Source of the DNA: Paramacrobiotus richtersi
Lineage: Eukaryota; Tardigrada; Eutardigrada; Parachela; Macrobiotidae
Direction: 5' to 3'
Assembly: GCA_034698045.1 (NCBI GenBank)
Contig: JAQGAU010000073.1
Location: 1-45,425 of the forward strand
DNA length: 45,425 bases
Positions 31,801 to 42,760 of this stretch are shown here, one piece after another (position 1 is the stretch's first letter; every line of letters begins with the position of its first letter). The notes beneath the pieces were generated by a model that saw nothing but the letters and a program-made list of their open reading frames with translations, was not told the origin of the DNA and searched no databases. A program made the position numbers and the translations under genes.

Positions 31801-34445
31801 AGGTGGTCTGGCCCGGGGCGCCATCAACCACGACTACTCGGGCCACGTCTTCTGGGACGCCGACACCTGGATGTTCCCGCCCCTCCTCGGCCTCCACCCC
31901 GCCCAAGCCGAGTTACTGATCACCGCGCGGACCAATCGTCTAACCGCGGCCCGGCGCAACGCGGCATCGAAAGGTCACCGGGGCGCGCAGTACCCGTGGG
32001 AGTCGGCCTTCACCGGCGTGGAGACCAGTCCCTGGGCGGCGTCGGGGGTCTATGAAGTGCACGTGACGGGGGATATTGCGCTGGCGGTGCGGCAGTTGCT
32101 GTATGCTAGTGCGGATCCGGGGGAGGTGATCCGGCGATTGGGGTTGGAGGAGATGGTCGTGGAGATGGGGAAGTTTTGGTTTAGCCGGTGTAACTGCACA
32201 GAGAATGCCTGTCATATCTACAGTGAGTATAAATTTTTTTTGGGATTTATGGTTGGTATTTTCGGCATATTTTGGTTTGTTTTCGCACATGTTTTGTGCA
32301 TAAGGCCTTGCTTTCCGGGTTCGTACATTTTTCTGCATTTGTATACATTTTCTGTTTCTTATTCTTGTGCACTTTTTAACATTTTTATATTACTTTTTTT
32401 ACCTTTGTAGCATTTTATAATAATTTTGTCTACCTTTTTAACATTTTTATACTAATTTTTTCTTTTTTAACATTTTTATATTAACTGTTTTTGTTTTTTT
32501 AATATTTTTATGTTACATTACTTTTATATTATTATCATATTATTTTATATTACTAGCCTAATTGGTTTACCTTTTTAACATTTTTATATGAATTGTTTTT
32601 TATTCTTTCGACATTTTTATATTTATTTTGTTACTTTTGTAACATTTTTGGGGATTCGTCCGTGCAATATGGTATGTTGCATTATAGATGTCATGGGTCC
32701 AGATGAATACCACTACCCAGTGGACGACTCGGTCTACACCAACTACATAGCCAAACTAGCCTTGACATTACCTTTGTATATCGGGAATATCACCGGTTCG
32801 GTGCATCCGGACGCGGCCGCCTGGTTGCAAACGGCCGACCAGCTAGTGATACTGGAAAATATTAGAGAGGGGCGGAGGTTTCATCCCGAGTTTGCCGGGT
32901 TTGTCCCGGGTGAACGGCACTGGACCAGCAACCGGGAACATCCGGGTATTGTTAAACAAGCCGATGTCATTCTGTTGGGGTTCCCCCTGGAGATGCCCAT
33001 GGAGCCCGGTGTGCGAGGGAATGATTTGGATGTTTATTTAAATGTACGGGTTTTCCTTGATATTTCATCATGTATTCTCCAAAATATAGCCAGAAAATTT
33101 AACGGGTTCAGCAATGTTCGGAAATTTGAATATTATGGCACGGAAATAATTTAGTATAATTTACAATATTAAATTTAATTGAATTTAAATACAATAAAAA
33201 ATAAATAGAATTTAAAACAATAAATAAAATAGAAATGGCAATGAAAAATAAATAGAATTCAAAATAATAAATAAAATAGCAATAGCAATGTTCGGAACTT
33301 TGAATATTATGGCACGGAAATAATTTAGTATAATTTACAATATTAAATTTAATTTAATTTAAATACAATAAAAAATAAATAGAATTTAAAATAATTTAGA
33401 ACACCAAAAAATGAAAATTAATTATAAATGTAGAGTTATGTGCAGAACATGGTAAAACACACCCGCAAAAGAATGTTTGGAAAATACAAAAAAAAAATTA
33501 CAAAAAATAATTGACAGTGTATCGAGGAGAAGTTTGTGAGAAAATGGACTTTGTTGTGTAGGTTACGGACAAGGAAGGTCCGGCCATGACCTGGGGAATG
33601 TTCGCTGTGGGCTATTTGGAACTGGACCGCCAGACGGAGGCGGATCTCCTGTTCATCAAGAATTACGAGAACATTGTCCGGCCGTTTGGTGTGTGGTCGG
33701 AGAATCCCAGTGCCGGCGGTGCGGTTAATTTTCTGACCGGGATCGGCGGATTTCTTCAGGTACGAGTGTGTGAAAACATAAAAAACAGTTGAACAGAGTT
33801 TGCACTTCTCTAGGACACATTCTAGAAAATATAAAGAATAAATTAACTAAAAAATATATAAAAAATGGGGCAAAACAGTCAAAAAAGTCCGGAATAATGT
33901 TTGGATAATGCCAAAATATATATCTAGAAAAAAAGAATAATGATAAAAAGGATTGAAAAATAACAGTAATTAAAAAAATGACATTTAAAATTACAAAACT
34001 CAGATTTATTGGTGTGAATTCTTCTCAAATTCTCGTTTAGGCCGTCATGAACGGCTACGGCGGCATCCGCCTCCGGGAGACGGAATTAATTGTCCATCCC
34101 CGGGCCCTTCCCGGGACCACCCGTTGGGCGTTGGTGGGGTACAAGTACCGCGGATACAGTCTGGATATCCGTTGCGATTTTCCCACTGGTTCGATGCATT
34201 TTCACGTGACGAGCCGGAATTCGTCGACACACTTGGTGCTGGTGGTGGCCGACGGTACCGTGTATGATTTGGACGCGGGGCCGGTCAGTGTGCCCCTGGG
34301 GCGGGCGGTCATACGACCGTCGCGGGTGGGTGACCGGTGTGTTAATGCAGCGAATAAGCTGCGGTGGGGAACTGCCAATTGGTCTGTGATTTTTTTGGGG
34401 GGCCTTGTTCCGGTTATTTTCGGGCAACTTTTGTGTATAAAATGA
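28896..34445 (+). CDS. PGGHG: Protein-glucosylgalactosylhydroxylysine glucosidase-like (GH65)
   Basis: Seven exons seen: 28896-29107, 29911-30314, 30783-30993, 31803-32222, 32688-33043, 33562-33759, 34041-34445. All phases close to 734 aa plus an N-terminal exon, which is either unplaced or supplied by 27726-28279. Blocks in order: LPTARFMPDMGNGHIATVVY, RRIYAHRLYDRLLV, ALYYLLSSVPNQ, GHVFWDADTWMFP, VMGPDEYHYPVDDSVYTN, FHPEF, VKQADVILLGFP, GPAMTWGMFAVGYLEL, VWSENPSAGGAVNFLTGIGG and a C-terminal beta domain (GYKYRGYSLDI). The three acidic motifs (WDAD, GPDEYH, VWSEN) needed in this family are present, so glucosidase activity on collagen-type Glc-Gal-hydroxylysine is expected. The C-terminus is hydrophobic (WSVIFLGGLVPVIFGQLL), perhaps a membrane anchor. 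Five intron positions and phases match the minus-strand paralogue, which has three extra introns. Confidence 0.9.
30454..30492. repeat. (AAAT)n microsatellite
   Basis: TAAATAAATAAATAAATAAC and flanking AAATAAATAA, in the intron after the second seen PGGHG exon. Confidence 0.8.
32365..32655. repeat. Degenerate tandem repeat in PGGHG intron
   Basis: About seven copies of (T)nAACATTTTTATATTA spaced roughly 30-60 bp apart fill the intron between the VFWDAD and GPDEYH exons. Confidence 0.7.
33111..33390. repeat. 174-bp tandem duplication in PGGHG intron
   Basis: GCAATGTTCGGAAATTTGAA at 33111 recurs as GCAATGTTCGGAACTTTGAA at 33285, and the following TATTATGGCACGGAAATAAT and AATTTAGTATAATTTACAAT are identical. 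The second copy runs about 105 bp. Near-identity implies a recent duplication. Confidence 0.85.
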
Positions 34446-34612
34446 AGATGATGTTTTTCTACATTGCACGGATTTTTTTCCAAATTTTTTGGGATTTTTT
34501 CCATATTTTTTGGGATTTTTTCTGGATATTTTTGAATGTTATTTAAGTTGTGTGTAAAAACTGTAATTTATTTGCGGTGGTTGCTTTATTGTGTGTTCAG
34601 GAAATGATAAAA

Positions 34613-34618
34613 AATAAA
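34613..34618 (+). terminator. Candidate poly(A) signal of PGGHG
   Basis: AATAAA about 170 nt downstream of the TGA stop, in AT-rich DNA, so moderately likely. Confidence 0.4.
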
Positions 34619-34849
34619 TAATCGCATTGAAAATAAAATAAAAAATATCAAAAGCTGATGAAGAAAACGCGAAGCCATTTCACGCAAAAAGCGAAAGCAT
34701 CAAAAAATAAGTATGCAATAACTTGCCAGAAATATGTCTGTGGTCTCTCGGAAAGTCGGAGAACGGCACAATTGCGGTAAAAAATTCCCAGAATAGCAGA
34801 AAAAACACAAAAGCCTGGTTTGCAATAAAAACAATACAAAGCAGTGGAG

Positions 34850-34990
34850 AAAGTAATAAATAAATATTAAATTAAATTAAAAAAATAGAAAATAATAAAT
34901 AAATATTAAATTAAAAAAATAGAAAATATTAAATAAATATTAATTTAAAAAAATAAAATAAATATTAAACTAAAAAAACTTAAAAATATT
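34850..34990. repeat. AT-rich tandem repeat (AAATATTAAATTAA)
   Basis: Repeated (A)AATAAATATTAAATTAAA units with AAATAGAAAATA spacers. Low-complexity DNA. Confidence 0.7.
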
Positions 34991-35126
34991 GAATTAAAAT
35001 ACCAATACAATGGAGCAAAAGAGAAAAACGAGGCGGCAAAAAAAGTGCGCAACAGTTGAAAAAAAAGTGCGGTATCTCCCACGTGTACATGTAAATACAA
35101 ATAAAATAAAAACGTTTCTAAACGTT

Positions 35127-35303
35127 TTAGAAGTCTGAGGATACATCTGGTCTAATCAGCGGCATGGACGGATTAGACAAACGCTGCGCCTCGCCGCGAA
35201 AAACGTCTAATAATAAAACATAAACCGCGCACAATACCAGCACTGTCTTTGCACCGGTCTGGCGGCATAATCTCTCTTTGCTGCGCAGAGATCGGATGAT
35301 CAT
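35127..35303 (-). CDS. Possible small membrane or secreted protein, unknown
   Basis: A minus-strand ATG at 35303 opens 58 codons: MIIRSLRSKERLCRQTGAKT, then the hydrophobic VLVLCAVYVLLLDVF, then a short polar tail ending SSDF. Base composition is richer in GC than the flanks. The hydrophobic segment could be a signal anchor. No family recognised. It could be a first exon (a donor-like GAT|GTATCC is present) or chance. Confidence 0.3.
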   Translation of the reverse strand: MIIRSLRSKERLCRQTGAKTVLVLCAVYVLLLDVFRGEAQRLSNPSMPLIRPDVSSDF

Positions 35304-35579
35304 GTTTTTCTCAAAATATGTATCAGGCCGCGGCGGAAGCCGCACCACATCACAGCTGCGTGATGGGCCAAAATTGGCACACACAGACACACACACAGCA
35401 GCATCTTGTCAAGGAGATTCTTCGTTCAACAAATTCCAATCTCCCCTCCAACAGTAAAGTGAAACAATTTGTGGGGCGGTGTGTATGAAAGTTTTCTTAT
35501 CGGTCCGGCCGTTTTAAACCTCATAAAAACGGCTGGAGAATAGATCGGCTTTTCGGTATATTAACGCGATAAAAAGACC

Positions 35580-35692
35580 GGTTTTTCCTTGTGTGTTGGT
35601 TAATCTCAAGTGCGCGTTTCTCGGTGTGGGCACAAACTGGATTAACGGCCGGCACGGACAAGAGTAAGCGGACTATTTTTGCCGTAATCACG
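35580..35692 (+). other. Probable 5'UTR exon and promoter region
   Basis: A GC-richer stretch ends at a strong donor (CACG|GTGAGTACTGTAAG) at 35692/35693. The next good acceptor before an ATG is TTTGTAG at 38461. Upstream lie GGTATATTAACGCG (about 35555) and GATAAAAAGACC as TATA-like candidates. I read this as the non-coding first exon of the gene starting at 38468; its 5' end is a guess. Confidence 0.45.
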
Positions 35693-36719
35693 GTGAGTAC
35701 TGTAAGGATTTAAGCCGATTAGGGATTAACCGGCTAATGAGCCGCTACCGATCGGCCGCATTTATTTTTTATCCATTTTATTGCAATTTTTATTGATTTT
35801 GTTCATTTTTATCAAATTTTTATCAAACTTTTTAGATTTTATTGTCTAGAACATAATGTTTGAGAAAAGTAACCGAAACTGCTTTCACTAAAATGTGCTA
35901 TATCAGATTTATGCACATTATTTTTCGTTCATTTAATTTGTTTTTGTTGATTTCCTTATTTTCATTAAACTGTTTTCATATTTTTTAGGGCTTATTGGTT
36001 AGAACAATATTTTTGAAAAATAATCTGATAGAAATTGGGGTTTCCTTGACGAAGAAATATAGTAAATATTAAGAAATGTGTTTATAAAAAATTATTTAAT
36101 TAACGATTTTTCGCAATATTTTTCACTCATTTTTATTTTCATAATAATATTGATTTTGGTTAATTTTTAAAATTCTTTTCATATTTTTAGGTTTGCTTGG
36201 TTAGAACAAAAAAACAGTTTAATTGAAATTTCTTTCTGTTGACGAAGAAGCATTTTCTTGTTAAAAAATGTGTATATATTGATTAATTTATGAAAAATTT
36301 ATACGCGTACTCTACAATACAGATTTTGTACTTAGATTTTTAAATTTGCGCATCATAAAATTTTTCCGCGATTTGAATTCGAGGAATTCACGGTATTTGT
36401 CAATGTTTATGGATTTTTCCACTCAGAGTGGACAGGAAAAATGTAAGAAACGCTAGAAAAATTTGGGGAAGTGTCAGTCAGCAAGTGAGGTTCGGCGTTG
36501 CGGCTTTGCGCCTGGCGCTAATTACGATGCTGATTACATGCCCACAGTTGGCAGATGTGGGTCGACTCATTTGTAATCCAACTAGCCGAGCAGATTCGGT
36601 TTCCGTAAATCATTCAGCTGTACAGATTTCTCAGATATTTTCTGCATAATTAATTTTTTGGAATATCAGTGGAATTATTTTTATAATTTTTTTTATAACT
36701 GTATTTTTTAATTAGTTTT

Positions 36720-37140
36720 GTATATATTTTTTGTTCACGCGCACTGGAAAAAACATTTCTCTCTACAATTTTTCTAATTTTTCTTAATTATAATACCTGC
36801 TGTATTACATTTAAAATATGCATTAATTATCTCTTGTTTACTGTTATGCTTTTAATGAATTTTATATACGTATGTATTTCTCATTAACGGGCGCTGAAAA
36901 AAACCTTTCTCTCTGTAATTTTTCAATTTTTTTTTAAATAAAATATCTGCAAAATTATATTTAAAATGTACATTAATTTTCCTTTTTTACTATTTTGAGC
37001 AGTTTTTTCGATATATATATTTTCGTTAATTTGCACTGGAAAAATCCTTTCTTTATGTAATTTTGCTTATTTTTTTCAAATTATAATAACTACAGGATTA
37101 TATGTAAAATATACATTAATTATCTCTTTTTCTAATAAAT
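36720..37140. repeat. Degenerate tandem repeat, three units of 142-150 bp
   Basis: Units begin with GCGCACTGGAAAAAAC (about 36738), GGGCGCTGAAAAAAAC (about 36888) and TTGCACTGGAAAAATC (about 37030); each continues with CTTTCT..., ATTTTT..., a T(A)AAATAT block and ACATTAATT. Inside the proposed 2.8-kb intron. Confidence 0.65.
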
Positions 37141-37741
37141 TTTTTTCGATTTTTCTTGACATTTTCCATCGCATATTAATAATTATTACCACAGATTATT
37201 ATCTGTGATTTTTTCTCTAAATATTGGAAAAATCTTTTTATGGTGTATAACCAAAAACTGTTATTGTTGCTATTCATAGCTGTCGATTACACTAAATTGT
37301 ACAATCGGTCAGCATGCGTTAATTACATCAATCAACGATCGAGTACTGTATATATACGGCCGCTTCATCAACGTGAATAATACCGCGCTATTACACAACC
37401 TGACGATTATCTAACTTGTAAGAGCGCTGATGATACAATCAGCGTCTCGGTTTAATTTGGGCTAAATTTAGTTTGCAATAGATTGATACTCGGTTTGACA
37501 TGTAATTACGAACGGGACACCATCTTTTGGCGGAAATGAACACCCATTTCGACGTCATCTGAGTTTTATATGAGAAATCAGTTGCAATGTACTGAAATCT
37601 CTGACGCAGAATGAACTTTCCATATGAATGATTTAGGCAGTGAAATATTGGTATATTAATTTAAGAGACGTACATCTGTGTTCTTTATGCATTTTATATT
37701 ACGGTTTTCTGTATTTTATAGACTATATTTCATATTATATT

Positions 37742-37975
37742 TTATGTTTTATTTTTATACTATACTATATTTTATATTATATCTAATGTTTTAGTTCTAT
37801 GTATTTCATTTTACGTTTTACTATATATTTTATATACTATATTTTATATTATAATATGTTATGTTTTATTTTTATACTATGCTATATTTTATATTATATT
37901 TAATGTTTCATTTCTATGTATTTTATTTTACGTTTTACTATATACTTTATATACTATATTTTATATTATATTTTG
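37742..37975. repeat. 117-bp tandem duplication, AT-rich
   Basis: TTATGTTTTATTTTTATACT at 37742 recurs at 37859; both copies continue through a TTTCTATGTATTT-like block and TTTTACGTTTTACTATATA. Same period as the 9.2-kb array by coincidence; the sequences are unrelated. Confidence 0.75.
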
Positions 37976-38467
37976 TGCTTTGTTTTTTGATTTCTATATA
38001 TTTTTTATGTTTATGCACGACCACTACGTTGTGTTTACGCCTTCTAAATTACAATAAAAAGGCCTGGTTTTTTTATTATAATTTTTTTAAAGAGAACGTA
38101 AGTTAAATTAATGTAAATTATGAAGGGAATTTAATACAGGAAAAAAGCGAAAGAAAAATGAGAAAACCACATAATAATCAGCGGCATGCAGCTGGTATAC
38201 TGGGCGTGAGAAACGCCTTCGTCAGCACAAAAACCGAATGCCGAACATATTTTTGTAGAGAATGTATTTGTAGAATAGATGCAGTCGTATTTCGAAAAAA
38301 CGTCGACGCCGGTTGCGAGCAACAAAGCAACAAAAAAAAATTAAAAACTAGTTACATAAATAAAGAAAATAATCGAGAAAAATTGATAAGAAGAATTAAT
38401 TACTAATTAAAATATAATAATTAATTAATAAGAAAAAATATTCTACAAAAAACATTTGTAGTGATGC

Positions 38468-39035
38468 ATGGCGACTCGGCGTTCAGCCTCGCCCTCACCC
38501 CCACCCTGGCTACAATCCCCACCTGTGGGCGGTAACTCCCCACAACAACCACCCCAATGGACCCGCTCTGCGTCACCCGCCGGCGGCCGTCCAGAGGGCG
38601 CCACCTCCGTCAATCTTCACGTGCGCTTAGCGGCGCCAAAGAACGTTACTTCTCCCAGCAGCTACCACAGAAGCACTTCGCAGCCGGCTGATAATTATTA
38701 CCACCACCCGTTCGACGACTATCACGACCACATTACGATGCAGTCGCCGGAAGCTACAATGCACAGTACGGCCGCTCCGGTGCCGCAACGGCCGGCCACC
38801 ATGAATCAAGAGAGAACGTCGCCATTGTCAATGCGTCTGTCCATGCCGTTTCGTTCCGTCTTCTCACGCGGATTTCGCTCGGATTTACTGGATTTTAATC
38901 ATTTTGATAACGTCTTCCGGGGGTTTGATCAGGATCTGCCGGGACGCGGACGGTTTGAGGATTACGACCGGGATCCCTTTGCCATTGAGAGCCATTTTGA
39001 TAATGATCCCTTTTTTAATCCACACCTGAATCAAG
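38468..39035 (+). CDS. First coding exon of a disordered protein; small-HSP-like N-terminus possible
   Basis: The ATG at 38468 lies 7 nt after a TTTGTAG acceptor. The exon encodes 189 residues and ends at AATCAAG|GTACGT, phase 1. Residues 1-110 are Ser/Pro/Gln-rich and probably disordered (MATRRSASPSPPPWLQ...). Residues about 120-189 are rich in Phe, Arg and Asp (LSMPFRSVFSRGFRSDLLDF, VFRGFDQDLPGRGRF, DRDPF, DNDPFFNP), recalling N-terminal regions of small heat-shock proteins. No alpha-crystallin domain was found in the remaining 6.4 kb, so the next exon is beyond the window or was missed. A second ATG at 38464 overlaps the start in another frame. Real exon likely; family assignment weak. Confidence 0.65.
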
Positions 39036-39222
39036 GTACGTACACGGTTACACCTGTTTTCTATGCATTTTTATATAAGCCAGTTTAATTATGGACGATT
39101 TTATATAGATTAATCTGTAAAATTTCAAGTATATGTGATCACTTCCGGTCATTTACGCTGCCGGTATTATGCTCCTCCTTATTTATCGATTTTCTATCCG
39201 AATTACTCCAAAGTGTGTTTAT

Positions 39223-39285
39223 TGGTTTACTCGGATGTCGTACTAATATCTACATAAAACAATGCGTTCAAATAAAAATTATTCG
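39223..39285 (+). repeat. Dispersed repeat family, first-half copy
   Basis: GGATGTCGTACTAATATCTA continuing to CATAAAACAAT and AAATAAAAATTATTCG; closest to the copy at 17063-17137. It lies in the intron after the disordered-protein exon. Confidence 0.65.
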
Positions 39286-39544
39286 AATGTGTAGAGAATG
39301 TTTTTTGGCGTTGTTCCTTTGACTAAAATTATTCCTGATCTTTTATTTTTTATTTATTCGAACTAAAATGTCTATATCAAACTCTGGATATTTTTTAGGT
39401 TTTATTTAATCATTTTTGCGCAATTTTCAGTATAAATTAAATCAGGTTTTATTTGTATATTTTTAGACTAGTTGTACAATTATTCGCGATTATTTTCTGA
39501 CCTTTTTTAACAGGAAAATGTGAATTTTATAACGTGTCTAGAGT

Positions 39545-39835
39545 TTATCTGAATTTTTTTGTTAATATTTTATTTATTTTATGGTAAGCTGAGTCAAGCA
39601 TTCCGTTGGTGATTTGCTCCATGAATTCTGAATGTGCCAATTCATCGGCATCTTCTTTTTGGCCTTTACAATCCACTGCCGATGACGTAGCTTTCGATGA
39701 ATTCTTTTTATAAATAGACAGCATTTCTGCGTCGTTGAGGAAACAACTTGTACATAGTTTTACATCTGCTCTTGAAAAAACGCTTGTACCATTTTCGCTC
39801 TTAGAATGTGCTGTAACTGTGTCGAGACGCTTCAC
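39545..39835 (-). CDS. Hypothetical ORF, unknown
   Basis: A 96-codon minus-strand frame (the frame extends further upstream before any stop) encodes a polar, partly helical peptide: ADVKLCTSCFLNDAEMLSIY, KGQKEDADELAHSEF, MEQITNGMLDSAYHKINKIL. Composition is protein-like in an AT-rich desert, but no family is recognised and no in-frame ATG is near the start. Could be an isolated exon. Confidence 0.3.
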   Translation of the reverse strand: MKRLDTVTAHSKSENGTSVFSRADVKLCTSCFLNDAEMLSIYKKNSSKATSSAVDCKGQKEDADELAHSEFMEQITNGMLDSAYHKINKILTKKFR

Positions 39836-40118
39836 ATTCAGTATCTGATACAGTTTTTGTTCATGAATAAATTTACCACTTTTTTACAAATTTATTTTTT
39901 ATACACACAAGCATTTAAACGTATAAAATAATAATTATACTATTAAATTGTAAAACAAATTTACGATGATAACAAATACGCTAAAACATAAAATAAATGG
40001 TAAAAAATTAATATAATAATAACAAAATTAAACTAACTAATTATAAATTAAAAATAAAATTGTATACAATTTTCCAGAATTTATCTAAGATTTATACAAA
40101 TTTATTTATAGCGGTTGA

Positions 40119-40280
40119 TTAGTAATTGTTGATGTCCATCCGGATATATGTAGTCATCGTTTTTGGGTGCGTACTGGCGTCTAGAAAACTGCACAGCCTT
40201 GTGTTGTTGTGTTGGAAGAACGTAGAAAAGGCCGATAAATCTGGGTGAGCGTTTGGCGGTGAGAAAAGCGTCTTACTCAT
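40119..40280 (-). CDS. Short hypothetical ORF, 53 codons
   Basis: ATG at 40280 to TAA at 40119 in a small GC-richer island of an AT-rich region: MSKTLFSPPNAHPDLSAFST, FFQHNNTRLCSFLDAS, MDINNY. A second frame of the same strand (DDYIYPDGHQQLLINRYK) also looks protein-like. Either could be a remnant exon; no family recognised. Confidence 0.2.
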   Translation of the reverse strand: MSKTLFSPPNAHPDLSAFSTFFQHNNTRLCSFLDASTHPKTMTTYIRMDINNY

Positions 40281-42220
40281 CGCATCGTTAAAACGTGCGG
40301 TCTACTGGCGTTTCTTCGTATATGGTCGCTACTTTTTAATACAGCTTGGCGCCGCACTCAATCGCACATCACAATAAATTAACGGCTTTTTTCTTTCGCT
40401 ATTCATCCAGTGCCAACGTTTTCCCGTAGGTTGTTTGTCAAGCCGATATATACAAACATAACCGAATAACCAACGTTTTTTTGTTCTTGAGATTACTCTT
40501 CAGTGTATCCATTTTAAAAGAGATTTTTTCTGTTTGATGATTTATAATTGCATGTTTACTTTCTTTTTTTTTATGAATCTGAATACTAGTTATTTATTTT
40601 ATATTTATTTACTAGATTTTTAATAATATTTTTATTGTTTTTATATATCATTTGATTGTTGTATGGGTTGTTATTTGTAATTAAAAAAATAATTTTTTCA
40701 ATCACTTTTTTTATGTAAAACTGTTTGATTATACCTCATTATATTTGGAAATGATAACCAAAACTCGGAGCCCCGATACACAGGTTTTAGCAACATGTTT
40801 TATCAGAACCTTAACACATCAACCAAGATGCTTCTCAACATCGTATTACTCTATTTTCGCAAAATCATTAACATTTTCGCCGAGCTACTCAAAAGTATCG
40901 TTTATCTAACCATAATACAGCCGTTGTTTCCGGCGCATCTGCCCAACAATAGCTAATTACCCGCGTTTTCCCCGTTCTGTACATATTGCCGGGTGGCTGT
41001 ACATGGTACAATCGCTGGCTGTTATACGCCGCATCAATCACGTAATGGACACGACAACCTTAACCGTTCGTCGATCCATTTAGCGCCCCGCCGTACTGTC
41101 TTTTGTACAGAAGAATTAATAAAGATTATTACTCTATCGGCTAACTGCCCCCCAACACACTCTGACAACCGGCCGATTGAACTAATCTTTTCTTTACACT
41201 CTCCACACATTATTACCATATGCAGATATATGAATTTATGATTATTGCTGTTTGCTCAATCATGCACGCTCTAGTAAGGAGGAAAAAATGCAGTTTAATT
41301 TCACAGGAATTTGATTACAGTTTATGGTGGGAGCGGCGCGATGTTTATTGCTTTTGAATTTTGTTCCACGATTCATTTCAAAAATGTTTCTTCCATACAT
41401 TTTCTTAATTTTTTTAAATTTTTCTTTGACAGTTATTTCGGTTCAGAATTTTTTTCAATTTTAAATACATTTTTATTTTCTATTTATTTGCATTCATTTA
41501 TTATACGCAATTTTATTTATAGACTTCGCAATTATTATTTTATTTATGTTGTTTTATGAAATTGTTTTGTCGTTTATTTTTCAAATTTTTGTCTGGTCTT
41601 TCGTAATTTCACCTTATACATTTTTTGTCGATTTTTCTCAGTTGCTTATTTTATTTTAATTATTTTTAAAAATACTCCTTACGTACATACAAATTGAAAA
41701 TTATGTTTAAGTTATTTTAGTTATTTTGAAAAATACATGTGTAAATTGAAAACTGGTGCTTTTATCTGTATAAATAAATATAATTATATATGCGTGCAAG
41801 GAACGTATATACAGTTGTACAAACGGAAATGAGTAGTTTCCACAGTTTTCTAAAGGGTTAAACATCCAGCGCCGCGTTCCTCGTCGCGGGCCTCCCATTG
41901 GGCTCGGTTATTTCATCAGAGCCGGTCAAGCGGAACAGCCGGTTGCGTGTGCTATTCACTCCTGTAATTCCTTCTTTTTCTCCCGGTTAAACGAGAACGA
42001 CCCACTGATGTGCTGGTTGATTTTCTTAGCGCTGTCTTACTCGACGTCGGTTTTTTTTCCACGTTATGTAATCGCTAATAAATAACCTATGCTCCGTTAA
42101 TAGCGGCGCACTATCATCTGGTAATCTCTTTCAACATGATCGGATTAGCTTCGCAGGATTTTTATTTTATTGATGAAATTCCATTATCGGACGGTTGTAA
42201 GTACGTACATTATATTTACT
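40281..42220. other. AT-rich stretch, no gene recognised
   Basis: Mostly AT-rich simple sequence with GC-richer islands near 40930-41170 and 41860-42060. No motif-bearing exon found in either strand. Confidence 0.4.
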
Positions 42221-42224
42221 GCAA

Positions 42225-42545
42225 TAATTTTTAGAAAATTTTGTTCGCATTTTTTCAGACTATTTTTTGAATTGGACGATGTGAAAATAATTGGTTCTGT
42301 AACACACATTTAAAAAAATTTGGCCGGTTTTTTTGGAATATTTTCCGAAGTGGAAAATGTTAAAATAATTGGTTTCGTAAAATATATTTTCAAAAACTTT
42401 TGGCCGGGTTTTTTAGATTATTTTCCGAAGTGGAAAATGTTACAATAGTTAGTTTTGTAAAATATATTTTAAGAAAAATTCAACTCGGGTTTTTAGACCA
42501 GTTTTTGAAGTGGACGATATTAAATTGTTAATATAATTAGTTTTG
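42225..42545. repeat. 78-80 bp tandem array, four units
   Basis: (A)ATTGGACGATGTGAAAATAA at about 42270, then AAGTGGAAAATGTTAAAATA at 42348, the same at 42428, and AAGTGGACGATATTAAATTG at 42508. Each contains TTTTGTAAAATATATTTT-like and GGCCGGNTTTTT blocks. Units are about 75-90% alike. Confidence 0.8.
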
Positions 42546-42760
42546 AAATATAATATAAAGACATGATTCAGAAATTAATGCTAGCAAAGAAAACGAAAAA
42601 AGGAAATATTGCAAAATAATAGAAAAAAAAACGGAAGAGCGAGTGAGTAAATATAATTTGAAGTAGAAATTTAGAATATGTTGTTAATTTAATTTTTTAA
42701 TTTGTTCATTATTTTTCCTTATCCTTGAAATTCTAGAATGACCTTTACGTGAACTACTGC

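Noticed and set aside
40993-41241. ORFs on both strands in a GC-richer island
   Set aside because: No motif or splice context on either strand; could not choose a coding strand.
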